Assembly: GCA_964563165.1 (NCBI GenBank)
Contig: CAZLWA010000048.1
Coordinates: 1-64,000, forward strand
Direction: 5' to 3'
Length of the DNA stretch: 64,000 nucleotides
Source of the DNA: CAZLWA01 sp964563165
GTDB lineage: Bacteria > CLD3 > SB21
The notes below the pieces were generated by a model. That model saw only the letters and a program-made list of their open reading frames with translations. It did not search any database and was not told the origin of the DNA. Below, one piece after another: positions 1 to 8,855 of the stretch (positions are counted from its first letter, which is position 1; each line of letters starts with the position of its first letter). The translations under genes were made by a program, and so were the position numbers.

Positions 1-31
1 CTGACAGCTAATAACTGATAACTGACAACTA

Positions 32-172
32 GTGAACGACCTATTCGAAATTGCGGCTATTTCCATCGGACTCATTCTTTTCACATATATGCTTTATATC
101 AGCCGCAGCCAGAGAAAGAAACTCGGCAGCAGCAAGGATAAAGTGAAAAGGAAATGGAGAGAACGGTTGTAA
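32..172 (+). CDS. CcmD-like small membrane protein (46 aa)
   Basis: A 46-residue frame starting at GTG and ending in TAA just before a repeat block. It has one hydrophobic segment (about residues 5-23, IAAISIGLILFTYMLYI) followed at once by a basic stretch with SRSQRKKL. That layout, a short acidic N-terminus, one helix and a Y-x-x-SRxQ(R/K)KL turn, is typical of CcmD-family peptides, which help heme delivery in cytochrome c maturation at the inner membrane. No ribosome binding site is visible. The sequence before it is repeat R1, and any ccmC or ccsA partner would lie outside the window. The family call rests on length and pattern only; it could be another single-pass peptide. Confidence 0.5.
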   Translation: MNDLFEIAAISIGLILFTYMLYISRSQRKKLGSSKDKVKRKWRERL

Positions 173-443
173 AAGCTGTCAGCAATCAGCAGTCAGCCAT
201 CAGCTGAGAAGTTTTGAGTCTTGAGTTTGGAGTGGTAGATTAATGGATGATTGGATTAATGGATTCTTGGAGATTATGGTAGGCGCAGCCTTTAGGCTGC
301 GGTTTTCAATCGCGCAACCTGACCCTTCTCAGCCAGAGGCTGATGCGCCTTGGCGCAGACCTTGCTCAGGGCAGGCGGTTGCGGCTACCAAACCGTGAAG
401 AACCCAAAAGCTGATGGCTGAAAGCTGACAGCTGAGAGCTAAT
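173..443. repeat. Intergenic repeats R1 + R3 + R1
   Basis: No gene is seen here. Bases 174-213 and 408-441 are heptamer-type R1 arrays (variants of GCTGANN such as agctgatggctgaaagctga). Between them, 277-390 is an R3 element: it opens with tggtaggcgcagcctttagg and closes with ggttgcggctacca, so the ends can pair. A shorter version of the same element lies at 3508-3570. The second R1 array ends two bases before the start codon of the next gene. Confidence 0.7.
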
Positions 444-2210
444 ATGGACAAATCCGAAAAAAAAGAACTGGACAAACAGTCCTTGATAAAGGGTGAAGTG
501 ACGGACGACGTGGACCGTAAACTGCTGGAACTCTCCGCCCTTTTCGAGATCAGCCAATTGCTCAACTCCTCTCTCAATCTGACTTCCATTGTGGACAACG
601 TTCTGCTGTCCCCCATGGGGCGCATGATGATCAACAAAGGTTTGTTCCTCATCCATCGCACGGAAAATCAGTTCGAGGTGTTCACGCTCAAAGGTCTGTC
701 GCGCGACCTGATCGGAAAAAAAATCGTTCTTTCCGAACTGCCCCAAAAGCCGTTCCTCATCGCCGAGGTCGCCGACAGTCTTCCCTGGCATTCTTTTTTC
801 ACTCAATACGATATGCGCCTGTTCGTGCCTATTGTTCTGCGCAATGACATTTTAGGCCTGGTCGCTTTCGGAAAAAAACTTATCGGCGGAAATTATATTG
901 AGAGTGAAATAGAATTTCTTTCCTCGATCGCCAATATTGCGGCGACCAGCATTCAAAACGCCGTCGTGTTCGAGGAATTAAAAAATGTCAATGCGAAGCT
1001 GGATAAAAAGATCCAGGAACTCAACACGCTCTTTGACATCGGTAAGGAATTGAATGCCACCCTGGATTCGACGAAGATCATCAAACTCCTTTCGTACGGG
1101 CTCATGGGCGAAATGATGGTCAATAAGTTCGTCATTCTCGTGCGGCGCAACGAACTGGCGCAAATGGTCGAACGCCGCGGATTTACACAAATGCCGTGCG
1201 GCGAATCCCACCTGGATGTCCTGTTCAATAACGCTCAGCCCTACAGCTTAGACGAATCCGAACTCAATGCGCTCAATTCCGAATTATCCAAACAGGAAGT
1301 GGTCGCCATCGTGCCCATGCGCTCGCAGGACAAGACCAAAGGCGTACTGCTGCTGGGACAAAAGATCTCGGGAAAAACGTTTACGAAAGACGAATTAGAT
1401 TTTCTCTATACGCTCGGCAACCAGGCCATGATCTCCCTGGAGAATGCGTGGCTGTTCGAGGATTCGCTTGAGAAAAAACGCCTGGAAGAAGAATTACAGC
1501 TGGCGAAAAAAATTCAAGCGGGGCTGCTTCCGGAAAGTTTTCCCGATCTCAAGACCTGCGAAGTTTACGGCGTCAATATTTCTTCGAAACAGGTCGGCGG
1601 CGATTATTTTGACGTCATCAGAGTCGATGAAGAAAATTACGTCGTGGCGCTTGCGGATGTATCCGGCAAAGGCGTGCCGGCGTCGCTACTCATGAGTAAC
1701 GTGCAGGCGTGCCTGCTTGCGCTGAGCGGCGAGGTTAAAGAATTTGACCGCCTCGTCGCGAAAGTCAATAACATCATTTATGCCAATACCGACTCGGATA
1801 AATTTATAACGTTTTTCGGAGGCATTTTGAATATCAAAGACCTGACGTTCACGTACGTCAATGCCGGCCACAATCCGCCGTACTGGGTGAAGTCGGGCGG
1901 CACCCTGCAAACGCTGGATAAAGGGGGGCTGATCCTCGGCCTGATGCCGAATATTCCGTACGAACACGAAACGATACAACTCGCTCCTGACGATAAGATC
2001 GTGATGTTCACTGACGGCGTGTCGGAAGCGATGAACGAGAAAGAAGAACAGTACGAAGAGAGCCGCCTGGAAAAATTATTGCAATCGAATCCTGCTCTCT
2101 CTGCAAAGGAATGCACCGATCTCATTTGCCAGGAGGTCAAGGCATTCACCGGAACTGCACCGCAGTCGGATGATATAACGGTCGTGGTCATCAAAACTCT
2201 TAGGAAATAA
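444..2210 (+). CDS. GAF-GAF-PP2C (RsbU-type) protein serine phosphatase
   Basis: Likely a cytoplasmic sensor phosphatase of the RsbU/SpoIIE (PPM) family. Two GAF-like domains (about residues 25-175 and 190-340) precede a short helix and a C-terminal PP2C domain (about 355-588). The catalytic metal motifs are present: VGGDYFD, ADVSGKGVPASLLM, FTDGVSEAMN and SDDITVVV, each with its aspartate. Such enzymes dephosphorylate anti-sigma-factor antagonists in partner-switching pathways, but no anti-sigma kinase or STAS protein lies nearby, so the target is unknown. The stop codon is one base before the carbonic anhydrase start, and that gene overlaps csaA, so the three form one transcript. The start follows directly on an R1 array and has only a weak ribosome binding site. 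Confidence 0.88.
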   Translation: MDKSEKKELDKQSLIKGEVTDDVDRKLLELSALFEISQLLNSSLNLTSIVDNVLLSPMGRMMINKGLFLIHRTENQFEVFTLKGLSRDLIGKKIVLSELPQKPFLIAEVADSLPWHSFFTQYDMRLFVPIVLRNDILGLVAFGKKLIGGNYIESEIEFLSSIANIAATSIQNAVVFEELKNVNAKLDKKIQELNTLFDIGKELNATLDSTKIIKLLSYGLMGEMMVNKFVILVRRNELAQMVERRGFTQMPCGESHLDVLFNNAQPYSLDESELNALNSELSKQEVVAIVPMRSQDKTKGVLLLGQKISGKTFTKDELDFLYTLGNQAMISLENAWLFEDSLEKKRLEEELQLAKKIQAGLLPESFPDLKTCEVYGVNISSKQVGGDYFDVIRVDEENYVVALADVSGKGVPASLLMSNVQACLLALSGEVKEFDRLVAKVNNIIYANTDSDKFITFFGGILNIKDLTFTYVNAGHNPPYWVKSGGTLQTLDKGGLILGLMPNIPYEHETIQLAPDDKIVMFTDGVSEAMNEKEEQYEESRLEKLLQSNPALSAKECTDLICQEVKAFTGTAPQSDDITVVVIKTLRK

Positions 2211-2211
2211 C

Positions 2212-2865
2212 ATGGCGCTGCAAGACACATCTGAACCTCCCGCTTCGGTCATGACCCGTGAATTGCAGAATACCATGACGCCCCAGGAAATTTTGCAGAC
2301 TTTCAAAGAGGGTAACAAACGCTTTGTCGAAAACAGGATGGTTCAGAAGAATTACCGGTATCAGATGGAGTCGACGAGCTCGGGCCAGCATCCTTATGCG
2401 ATCGTGCTCGGATGCATCGATTCGCGTAAGCCCACAGAAATTATTTTCGACAAAGGTATCGGAGATATTTTTATCGCGCGCATCGCGGGAAATTTTGCAA
2501 ATACGGACATTATCGGAAGTATGGAATTTGCGTGCAAACTCGGCGGCGCGAAAGTGATACTCGTGTTGGGCCACACGGACTGCGGGGCGATCAAAGGCGC
2601 TTGCGATAATGTCAAACTGGGAAATCTCACGTCCCTGCTGAGGAACATAAAGCCGGCGGTAAAGGCCGTCAAAGGGTTCAAGGGAAAAAGAAATTCCGGC
2701 AATACGGAGTTTGTCAACGCGGTTGCCAAAGAAAATGTTTTTCTTACGATCGAGAAGATCAAGAAACAAAGCCCCATCCTTAAAAAGATGATCGCGCAGC
2801 GCCGGATCCTCATCGTCGGCTGCATGTACCATCTCGGCACGGGGCTCGTGGAGTTCTACGAATGA
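2212..2865 (+). CDS. Beta-class carbonic anhydrase
   Basis: Reversibly hydrates CO2 to bicarbonate in the cytoplasm. All four metal-site residues of the beta class are visible: C68 and D70 in LGCIDSR, H121 and C124 in GHTDCGA. At 217 residues it has ordinary length. The ATG at 2212 is backed by AGGAA seven bases upstream, inside the end of the phosphatase gene; ATG codons at 2251 and 2275 are alternatives and would remove a poorly conserved leader. The C-terminus overlaps csaA by four bases (ATGA), indicating translational coupling. Confidence 0.92.
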   Translation: MALQDTSEPPASVMTRELQNTMTPQEILQTFKEGNKRFVENRMVQKNYRYQMESTSSGQHPYAIVLGCIDSRKPTEIIFDKGIGDIFIARIAGNFANTDIIGSMEFACKLGGAKVILVLGHTDCGAIKGACDNVKLGNLTSLLRNIKPAVKAVKGFKGKRNSGNTEFVNAVAKENVFLTIEKIKKQSPILKKMIAQRRILIVGCMYHLGTGLVEFYE

Positions 2866-3191
2866 TTTCCTACTCCGATTTTGACAAAGTCGAAATGCGC
2901 GTCGGAACGATCCTGAGCGTGGAAGATTTTCCGGAAGCACGCAATCCGGCATACAAGCTCACCGTTGATTTCGGGGAGTTCGGCATTAAGAAATCCAGCG
3001 CGCAAATTACTAAATTATATAAGCGCGAAGAATTGATCGGCCGGCAAATCATTGCCGTGATGAATTTCCCGCCGAAACAAATCGCTAATTTTTTTTCGGA
3101 ATGTTTAATTCTGGGGGTGGTGAACGAAAATAAAGAGGTAGTGCTTTTGCAGATCGAACGAAGTGTTCCGAACGGATTTAGAATTAGTTAG
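2862..3191 (+). CDS. csaA: CsaA-type tRNA-binding chaperone
   Basis: A 109-residue single OB-fold protein of the CsaA/Trbp111 family, known to bind tRNA and to have export-related chaperone activity in Bacillus. It covers the family end to end: DKVEMRVGTI, EDFPEARNPAYKL, KKSSAQITKLY, NFPPKQIANF and the VPNG signature at the C-terminus. It is the last gene of the three-gene operon, overlapping the carbonic anhydrase stop by four bases, and is followed by R1 repeats. Confidence 0.9.
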   Translation: MISYSDFDKVEMRVGTILSVEDFPEARNPAYKLTVDFGEFGIKKSSAQITKLYKREELIGRQIIAVMNFPPKQIANFFSECLILGVVNENKEVVLLQIERSVPNGFRIS

Positions 3192-3318
3192 GAGTGAACA
3201 GTGAGTAGTGAGCAGTCAATAGTTATCAGCGATTAGCTCTTGGCTGTTGGCTTTTAGCTGAAAGCTGACGGCTGATAGCTTTTAACTTTTGACTTATAAC
3301 TTTTCACTTTTCACTTAT
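3192..3318. repeat. R1 repeat array
   Basis: About 125 bases of degenerate heptamer-like sequence (agtgagcagtcaatag, ttagctgaaagctgacggct, then aacttttcacttttcactt). It separates the csaA operon from the convergent tRNA-Leu. No terminator hairpin with a T-run is evident. Confidence 0.6.
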
Positions 3319-3323
3319 GATCG

Positions 3324-3406
3324 TGCCGAAGAGGGGAGTTGAACCCCTACGCCCTTACGGGCACTAGTACCTGAAACTAGCGTGTCTGCCATTTCACCAC
3401 CTCGGC
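3324..3406 (-). tRNA. tRNA-Leu (CAG)
   Basis: On the minus strand the sequence folds as a class II tRNA. The acceptor GCCGAGG pairs with CTTCGGC, the discriminator is A, and the anticodon stem CTAGT/ACTAG closes a TTCAGGT loop, giving anticodon CAG. There is a long variable arm (TGCCCGTAAGGGCGT) and a T-arm with GGTTCAACTCC. The 3' CCA is not encoded (ACGA follows). Confidence 0.95.
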
Positions 3407-3472
3407 GAAAACTTTTGACGAGCGTGAACATACAAAAGAATGAATGAAATTTCAATAGAAATTCAGCTAAAC

Positions 3473-3620
3473 ACGGAGACACAGGGGCACGGAGTTGTTT
3501 TGGATTTTGGTAGGCGCAGCCTTTAGGCTGCGGGTTTTTCCAATGCGCAACCTAAAGGTTGCGGCTACCAATCGTCGGCGTTTTGCCTTTAGATTCTCCG
3601 TGTCTCAGTGTCTCCGTGTT
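3473..3620. repeat. Nested inverted repeat: R2 arms around an R3 hairpin
   Basis: The outer arms, 3473-3497 (aacacggagacacaggggca...) and 3596-3620 (ctccgtgtctcagtgtctcc...), are inverted copies of the R2 octamer repeat with few mismatches. Inside them, 3508-3570 is a separate R3 hairpin (tggtaggcgcagcctttagg pairing with cctaaaggttgcggctacca). It ends 12 bases before the acyltransferase start, and an open frame runs through it without being the real N-terminus. Confidence 0.75.
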
Positions 3621-3632
3621 AAAATCATAACT

Positions 3633-5039
3633 ATGAAAACCTACAAACCCGATTCCAAGTCATTTTTTTACCGGTTGATCCGGCTGATCGGAAAAATCGT
3701 GATGGCAATGTTTTTTCGCAAAATTGAATTGCGCCACGGTGAAAATATCCCAAGCCTCGGACCGGTCGTATTCGTCGCTAATCACCCTAATTCCATCATG
3801 GATGCATTTATCATCGGGGTCGCCATCACCCGCAAAGTCAACTACATCGGGCATTCCGGGCTTTTCAGCCACCCGGTGGCGGATAAATTCCTGCGCAGCT
3901 GCGGCGTCATTCCCGTCATCCGCCGCGGAGAAAGCTCGGATAAAATTCAAGACAACACATCCTCGTTCGAAGCCTGTTACAAAACACTGGAAGACGGCCA
4001 ATCGATCGGTATTTTTCCTGAAGGCACGAGCGATATGCTCCGCCAGGTGAAGAAAGTCAAGACCGGCGCCGCCAGGATCATACTCGAGACCGAAGCGCGC
4101 AACGCCTATGCGCTCGGCATTAAGGTCATTCCTATCGGCCTTCATTTTTTCTCGCGCAGCCGGTTCCGCAGCCGCGTCCTGGTCAATATCGGCAAGCCGC
4201 TGGACCTTACGTCCTATTTTGAATTGAACAAAAAAGACAACGGCGACGCGGTTCAGCAATTAACGAATGACATTCAGCGAAGTTTGGAAGACCTCACGGT
4301 CAATATTTCTCATTTGGAACTGGATGACCTGGTGCGCGACGTGGAAATTATCTTTCGCGAGGAATTGATGAGCGACGCGTCGGCGATTCCGAAAGGCAAA
4401 GTTAACGTGGAGGAATTCATCATTACCCAGCGCATCGCCGATTGCGTGGAATATTATTTCGCGCGCGACCCCGCGCGGGTGCGCGCCATGCAGGAACGCA
4501 TCGGGGCCTATAAACGGAAATTACAAAGGTTAAACCTTCGCGATGCGATGCTGCAGGAAAAGACGGTTTTTTCCAAAACGCTTTTTCAGAGCGCCAAAAA
4601 ATTTATTCTGGCACTGGTCGGATTGCCCGTGGCGTTGTATGGCATTATCAATAACCTTTTTCCGCACGGTATTGCCATTCATTTTGCCAAAAAGTTCCTG
4701 CATGAGCGCACAAAAATCCTAACGGCTTTACTCTTGGGCGGAGGATCGGCTTTTTTACTTTTTTATTCCCTTCAAACGTATGCGGTGCTTAATTTTTTCG
4801 GAGCCTTGTGGGCGTTTATCTATTTTATATCGCTGCCGGTTTCCGGATTATTCGCCTTAGCCTACCTGAAAGACCTGCGGGAAGAGCAGGAGCTGATCAG
4901 TTTTTCCTTCGTATTATTCACCAACCGCCAGCTGATCAATAAGATGCGCCGGGAACGCCGCCTGCTTATCGCCGAGATGAATTCGGTGAAAGAGGAGTAT
5001 CTGCAGATTCTCAAAGTGAAAGCCGAAAAGGCAACATGA
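3633..5039 (+). CDS. PlsC-type lysophospholipid/glycerol-phosphate acyltransferase
   Basis: Membrane acyltransferase of the PlsC superfamily, 468 residues from the ATG at 3633. An in-frame start at 3495 would translate repeats R2/R3, so I reject it. The active-site block is NHPNSIMD (His and Asp near residues 45-52), followed by the FPEGTS substrate motif. The C-terminal half carries a basic segment and two to three hydrophobic helices (around IALHF... to FALAYL), making the protein longer than a minimal PlsC. It resembles the long acyltransferases found in Bacteroidota and related phyla. It overlaps the deacetylase gene by four bases, suggesting shared work on envelope lipids. The exact acyl acceptor cannot be read from the sequence. 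Confidence 0.8.
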   Translation: MKTYKPDSKSFFYRLIRLIGKIVMAMFFRKIELRHGENIPSLGPVVFVANHPNSIMDAFIIGVAITRKVNYIGHSGLFSHPVADKFLRSCGVIPVIRRGESSDKIQDNTSSFEACYKTLEDGQSIGIFPEGTSDMLRQVKKVKTGAARIILETEARNAYALGIKVIPIGLHFFSRSRFRSRVLVNIGKPLDLTSYFELNKKDNGDAVQQLTNDIQRSLEDLTVNISHLELDDLVRDVEIIFREELMSDASAIPKGKVNVEEFIITQRIADCVEYYFARDPARVRAMQERIGAYKRKLQRLNLRDAMLQEKTVFSKTLFQSAKKFILALVGLPVALYGIINNLFPHGIAIHFAKKFLHERTKILTALLLGGGSAFLLFYSLQTYAVLNFFGALWAFIYFISLPVSGLFALAYLKDLREEQELISFSFVLFTNRQLINKMRRERRLLIAEMNSVKEEYLQILKVKAEKAT

Positions 5040-5743
5040 AAATATTTGAAAATCTCGATGGTAGTTTTCTTCAATCCGTTCTAAGCGATTTGAGCTATAA
5101 TGTTTCCATAGAGCGTTTGGGCAGAAAGCTGGTTAAACGCGTGACGTGGCGCGGGCCTGCACCAGGAAATCAAATCGCGCTAACCTTCGACGACGGACCG
5201 CATGCGACCTTTACGCCTCTGCTATTGGACGTATTGGAACGATCGGGCGTCCACGCGACTTTTTTTTTGATCGGCCGGCACGTGGACTCTCACCCGGACC
5301 TCGCTGCGGAAATCGTTCGAAGAGGGCATGAGATCGGGAATCATACCTTTTCACATCCCCTGATGATCCGGCTCAACGACCATGAAATGACAAATGAGAT
5401 CCGGCGAACCGATGAATTGATAAAAAGGCTGACCGGGCAGTCTCCCCGCTTTCTCAGGCCGCCGATGGGACTTTTCTCCAAGCGTGTACTGAATTGCATC
5501 GAAGCGTGCGGTTATCGCACAGTCGTCGGCGACGTGTACCCCCGCGATCCGCATCACCCCGGTAAGAGAAAGATCATACATCGCGTTCTCGCACGAACCC
5601 GGTCCGGTTCGATCATTATACTGCATGACGGCGGCAACACGCCGGACGTGGACCGCCGCCCTACGATCGACGCCGTCGAGGAAGTCATTCCACTATTAAA
5701 ACAGCGAGGTTTTCGTTTTGTCACGCTGTCGGAAATGCTTTGA
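5036..5743 (+). CDS. Polysaccharide deacetylase (NodB/CE4 family)
   Basis: A 235-residue NodB-fold deacetylase. CE4 motifs are in order: TFDDGP (catalytic base and metal Asp), the GNHTFSHP metal-binding His pair, RPPMG, a short GDVYPRDP loop, and IILHDGG near the C-terminus. It has no clear signal peptide; the first 40 residues are a short leader before the barrel. It is coupled to the acyltransferase upstream by an ATGA overlap. Likely substrates are N-acetylated envelope glycans; peptidoglycan or an undecaprenyl-linked sugar are both possible. Confidence 0.87.
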   Translation: MKIFENLDGSFLQSVLSDLSYNVSIERLGRKLVKRVTWRGPAPGNQIALTFDDGPHATFTPLLLDVLERSGVHATFFLIGRHVDSHPDLAAEIVRRGHEIGNHTFSHPLMIRLNDHEMTNEIRRTDELIKRLTGQSPRFLRPPMGLFSKRVLNCIEACGYRTVVGDVYPRDPHHPGKRKIIHRVLARTRSGSIIILHDGGNTPDVDRRPTIDAVEEVIPLLKQRGFRFVTLSEML

Positions 5744-5988
5744 GGAAAAAGCTATCAGCAATCAGCGATCAGCTTTCAGCTGAGAGATAATTTTAACACG
5801 GAGACACAGAGCGCACAGAGGTTGTCTCAGTTTGAAACGGATTTAACGGATTGAACTGATTATGGAAAACAAATACCCGTGTCTCTTCATAGTTTTTATT
5901 CAATCCATTTACTTATTAAAGGCAAACAGCCAAAAGCTGATGGCTGAAAGCTGAGAGCTAAGCACTCAAAACCAAAAAAGGAGTCCTC
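5744..5988. repeat. Intergenic R1/R2 repeats
   Basis: No gene. Bases 5750-5790 and 5930-5962 are R1 heptamer arrays, the second nearly identical to the one at 408-441. Bases 5796-5822 are an R2 octamer run (cacggagacacagagcgcac), with a weak inverted partner near 5878-5887. The ribosome binding site AAAGGAG of the next gene follows at about 5978. Confidence 0.6.
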
Positions 5989-7977
5989 ATGATCCGCAAA
6001 ATCATTCTGGTAATATTATTTCTCTCGAACAGCCTGGCATTCACGCAGGTCAGGTTATTTGACAAACCCCTGAGCCCGCGCATCGCCAATTACGCGATGA
6101 AAGCGAAATTGCTCCCCGAAGCTAAAGCCGTGGAAGGCTCGTATGAACTCAATTGGTGGAACGCGTCGAAGGATACGATCCGCGAATTGCAATTCCATTT
6201 GTACCTCAACGGATTCAAAAATGAAAAATCCACGTTCGTCAGAGAAAGCGGCGGACAGAGCCGGGGGAGCAGGTTGGATCTGAACCAGGACAGCTGGGGT
6301 TATGTGGATATTAGATCCCTGCGTACCGCGGACGGCGAAGATTATACGAACCGGATGGAATTCATTCAGCCGGATGACGGCAATAAAGATGATCAAACGG
6401 TCATGCGCATTTTCTTGTCAAAACCGATTTTACCGAACCAGAGTATTCAGCTGCATTGTGAGTTTTATTCCAAACTGCCCCGCGTAGTTGCCAGGACCGG
6501 ATTTGTCAAAGACGATGAGAATGATTTTTATCTTGTCGGGCAATGGTTTCCGAAGATCGGCGTGCGGCGTGATCATCAGTGGAATTGCCATCAATTCCAC
6601 GCCGACACCGAATTCTTCGCGGATTTCGGCGTGTACGATCTGGAGATCACCGTTCCAAACAATTATATCGTCGGCGCCAACGCCGTTCTGATAAAGAAAC
6701 AGGGGTCCGACAGCGTGAACGTTTACACGTTTCACCAGGAGGACGTGATCGACGCCGTGTGGACCGCATCGCCGAATTTTAAAGAGGTCAAACAAAAAAT
6801 AAAAATCGACGCGACGGGAAAAGAAATTGAAGTCACGTATCTGTTGTCCCCGGGCCGCGAATCGATGGTCGATCGTTATTTTGAATGCGCCACCGCGATG
6901 TTTAACTATTTCCATGAGTGGTACGGCGAATATCCTTACTCCAATTTGACCATAGTAGATCCGCCGCTCGGGGAGGAATTTACGGCCGGAGGCATGGAGT
7001 ACCCGACGCTGATTACGACCGGATCTTATGCCTGGTTCAAAGCGGATATAGGCTTGCGTTGGCTGGAAATCGTGACCTTCCACGAATTCGCTCACAATTA
7101 CTTTCAGAGCATGGTCGCAACAAATGAGTTCGAAGAAACATGGCTCGATGAAGGATTCACCAGCTTCTCCGAACACCGCGCATTGGAGCGCTATTTCAAA
7201 GAAAAGGGATTGGCGGGCAGTTTCACCAACTTTTTTGGATTGCCATTCAATTCAACGGATTATCATCGCGCGAGTTATTTCTCACATCCCCGCGATGGAA
7301 GCCTGAATGAAATAACGTGGAAATCCAGTGAAAGCTCTTTTCAAATGGTGAATTACAGCAAACCGACACTGGTGTTGGCAACGCTTCAGAATTATCTGGG
7401 CGACAGCTTGTTCAGCAGCGTGATGCGTACCTATTTTGAACGCTGGAAATTCCGCCATCCGCAGGCGAAAGATCTTCTTGCCCTCGTGAATGAAATTTCA
7501 GGAAAAGATCTGGGCTGGTTCTTCGATCAGTTTATCAACTCATCCAAAACGGTGGATTACCAGGTGGTTTCGATCAGCAATTCGCAGATCCATGATTCGC
7601 AGGGATGGTTCGGCAACGGCGATCAAAAACAGTATGCCGAGGAATCGGACAGCCTATCCAAGCGTTATCGTTCTACGGTCAGGGTGCGCAACAACGGCGA
7701 TGCTTTCTTCCCCACTCCGATCCTGGTCAGGTTCGCCGACGGCGATTCCGTAATTGAATACTGGAGCGGAAAACAAACTCTCAAAGAATTCTACTATGAC
7801 AGGACTTCGAAGGTCGTCTCGGCTTCGGTGGATCCGAACCGCGTAAATCTGCTGGATCTTAAGTTGGCCAATAACGTGCGGACCGCGGATACTGAGAATT
7901 CCGGTATCGCCCGTTATACGCTTCGCGTGCTGTTTTGGATGCAAACGCTGCTGCAAAATATAACCATGTTTATCTAA
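5989..7977 (+). CDS. M1-family zinc metallopeptidase, secreted
   Basis: Gluzincin aminopeptidase-like enzyme of 662 residues with an N-terminal signal peptide (LVILFLSNSLAFTQ). The exopeptidase substrate loop GGMEYP precedes HEFAH (zinc ligands H365 and H369, base E366), and the third ligand E388 lies in WLDEGF with the canonical 18-residue spacing. The N-terminal domain is the beta-saddle seen in M1 enzymes. It is probably periplasmic or surface-exposed and degrades peptides. The start has a strong AAAGGAG site. A membrane protein gene follows after nine bases with its own GGAGG, forming a two-gene unit. Confidence 0.9.
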   Translation: MIRKIILVILFLSNSLAFTQVRLFDKPLSPRIANYAMKAKLLPEAKAVEGSYELNWWNASKDTIRELQFHLYLNGFKNEKSTFVRESGGQSRGSRLDLNQDSWGYVDIRSLRTADGEDYTNRMEFIQPDDGNKDDQTVMRIFLSKPILPNQSIQLHCEFYSKLPRVVARTGFVKDDENDFYLVGQWFPKIGVRRDHQWNCHQFHADTEFFADFGVYDLEITVPNNYIVGANAVLIKKQGSDSVNVYTFHQEDVIDAVWTASPNFKEVKQKIKIDATGKEIEVTYLLSPGRESMVDRYFECATAMFNYFHEWYGEYPYSNLTIVDPPLGEEFTAGGMEYPTLITTGSYAWFKADIGLRWLEIVTFHEFAHNYFQSMVATNEFEETWLDEGFTSFSEHRALERYFKEKGLAGSFTNFFGLPFNSTDYHRASYFSHPRDGSLNEITWKSSESSFQMVNYSKPTLVLATLQNYLGDSLFSSVMRTYFERWKFRHPQAKDLLALVNEISGKDLGWFFDQFINSSKTVDYQVVSISNSQIHDSQGWFGNGDQKQYAEESDSLSKRYRSTVRVRNNGDAFFPTPILVRFADGDSVIEYWSGKQTLKEFYYDRTSKVVSASVDPNRVNLLDLKLANNVRTADTENSGIARYTLRVLFWMQTLLQNITMFI

Positions 7978-7986
7978 CGGAGGCCT

Positions 7987-8844
7987 ATGAATATTCTTAA
8001 AATTTTCTCCCGGTCATTGACGGTTGTTTTCTCTCACAGGAAAATGATCGGTTTACTTTGGTTTTTTTCTTTTCTTTTTTCGCTGCCTGTCTTTTGGGTC
8101 CTCCACCGGACTTTAGCCGGCTATTTTGACAGGACTCCGGTAGCGGCGGAATGGCTGCATCAATTCAATGCAAATTATCTTCTGGAAATGATTATCGATC
8201 AGCCGAGCCTGCCTCAAACGGCGGTTTCGCTTGTGCTGTCAGTGACGATCGTTTATTTGCTCGTCGGCGTTTTGCTGGCGGGCGGTGTGGCGGGCGTAGT
8301 TTTTAACTTCATTTTTCATCCCGAAAACGAGCAGAAAAATTTTCTGTCAGCTTTCTTTGAATTCGGCGGAAAATATTACTGGCGCTTCTTCAGAGTTTTT
8401 TTGCTTACGCTGGTAATGAGCGCATTGTCCTTTGTTTTTGCTTTTCTTGGTGCGGCGGGATTTCTCGCTGCGACTTTTTTGGCAGGGATCTGGATCATGA
8501 CCAATAATGTGACTAAGATCCGGCTGATGTCCGACAATTCTTTTGGAGTTACGAAGACCTATTTCGCATCACTGGTTTGGATACTGAAGAATTTCTGGAG
8601 TATGATGGGAATTTATTTTTTGAATTTAATTTTTCTGGCGCTCGGGTTCACTTTATATAAGGTCATCGACCTTTCTTTCACTCCGGATTCGACGGGAAAA
8701 ATAGCGCTCATGCTTCTGCTGCAACAGCTGTTTGTCCTGTTTCGCAGCCTCGTGCGTATCCAATTTTTTACCGGTGCGGTGATGGTCTGGAAGAGCAAGG
8801 CGAACGCGCCGGAAACTTCCTCGGCGGCGCCTTCAGTAAACTGA
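7987..8844 (+). CDS. Multi-pass membrane protein of unknown function
   Basis: I do not recognise a named family. The 285 residues contain about five to six hydrophobic helices (around residues 20-40, 80-110, 135-175, 205-225 and 240-265) with few charged loops, so it is an inner-membrane protein. A good ACGGAGG site sits six bases before the ATG, and only nine bases separate it from the M1 peptidase, so the pair is probably co-expressed. The C-terminus is a short polar tail rich in Ala and Ser. Confidence 0.7.
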   Translation: MNILKIFSRSLTVVFSHRKMIGLLWFFSFLFSLPVFWVLHRTLAGYFDRTPVAAEWLHQFNANYLLEMIIDQPSLPQTAVSLVLSVTIVYLLVGVLLAGGVAGVVFNFIFHPENEQKNFLSAFFEFGGKYYWRFFRVFLLTLVMSALSFVFAFLGAAGFLAATFLAGIWIMTNNVTKIRLMSDNSFGVTKTYFASLVWILKNFWSMMGIYFLNLIFLALGFTLYKVIDLSFTPDSTGKIALMLLLQQLFVLFRSLVRIQFFTGAVMVWKSKANAPETSSAAPSVN

Positions 8845-8855
8845 AATAAGTAGTC

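Noticed and set aside
3192..3318. Terminator after csaA
   Set aside because: Complementary pieces exist in the R1 array, but there is no stable stem followed by a T-run.
3495..3632. 46-residue N-terminal extension of the acyltransferase
   Set aside because: The extension is a translation of R2 and R3 repeats and has no ribosome site. Family homology begins after the ATG at 3633.
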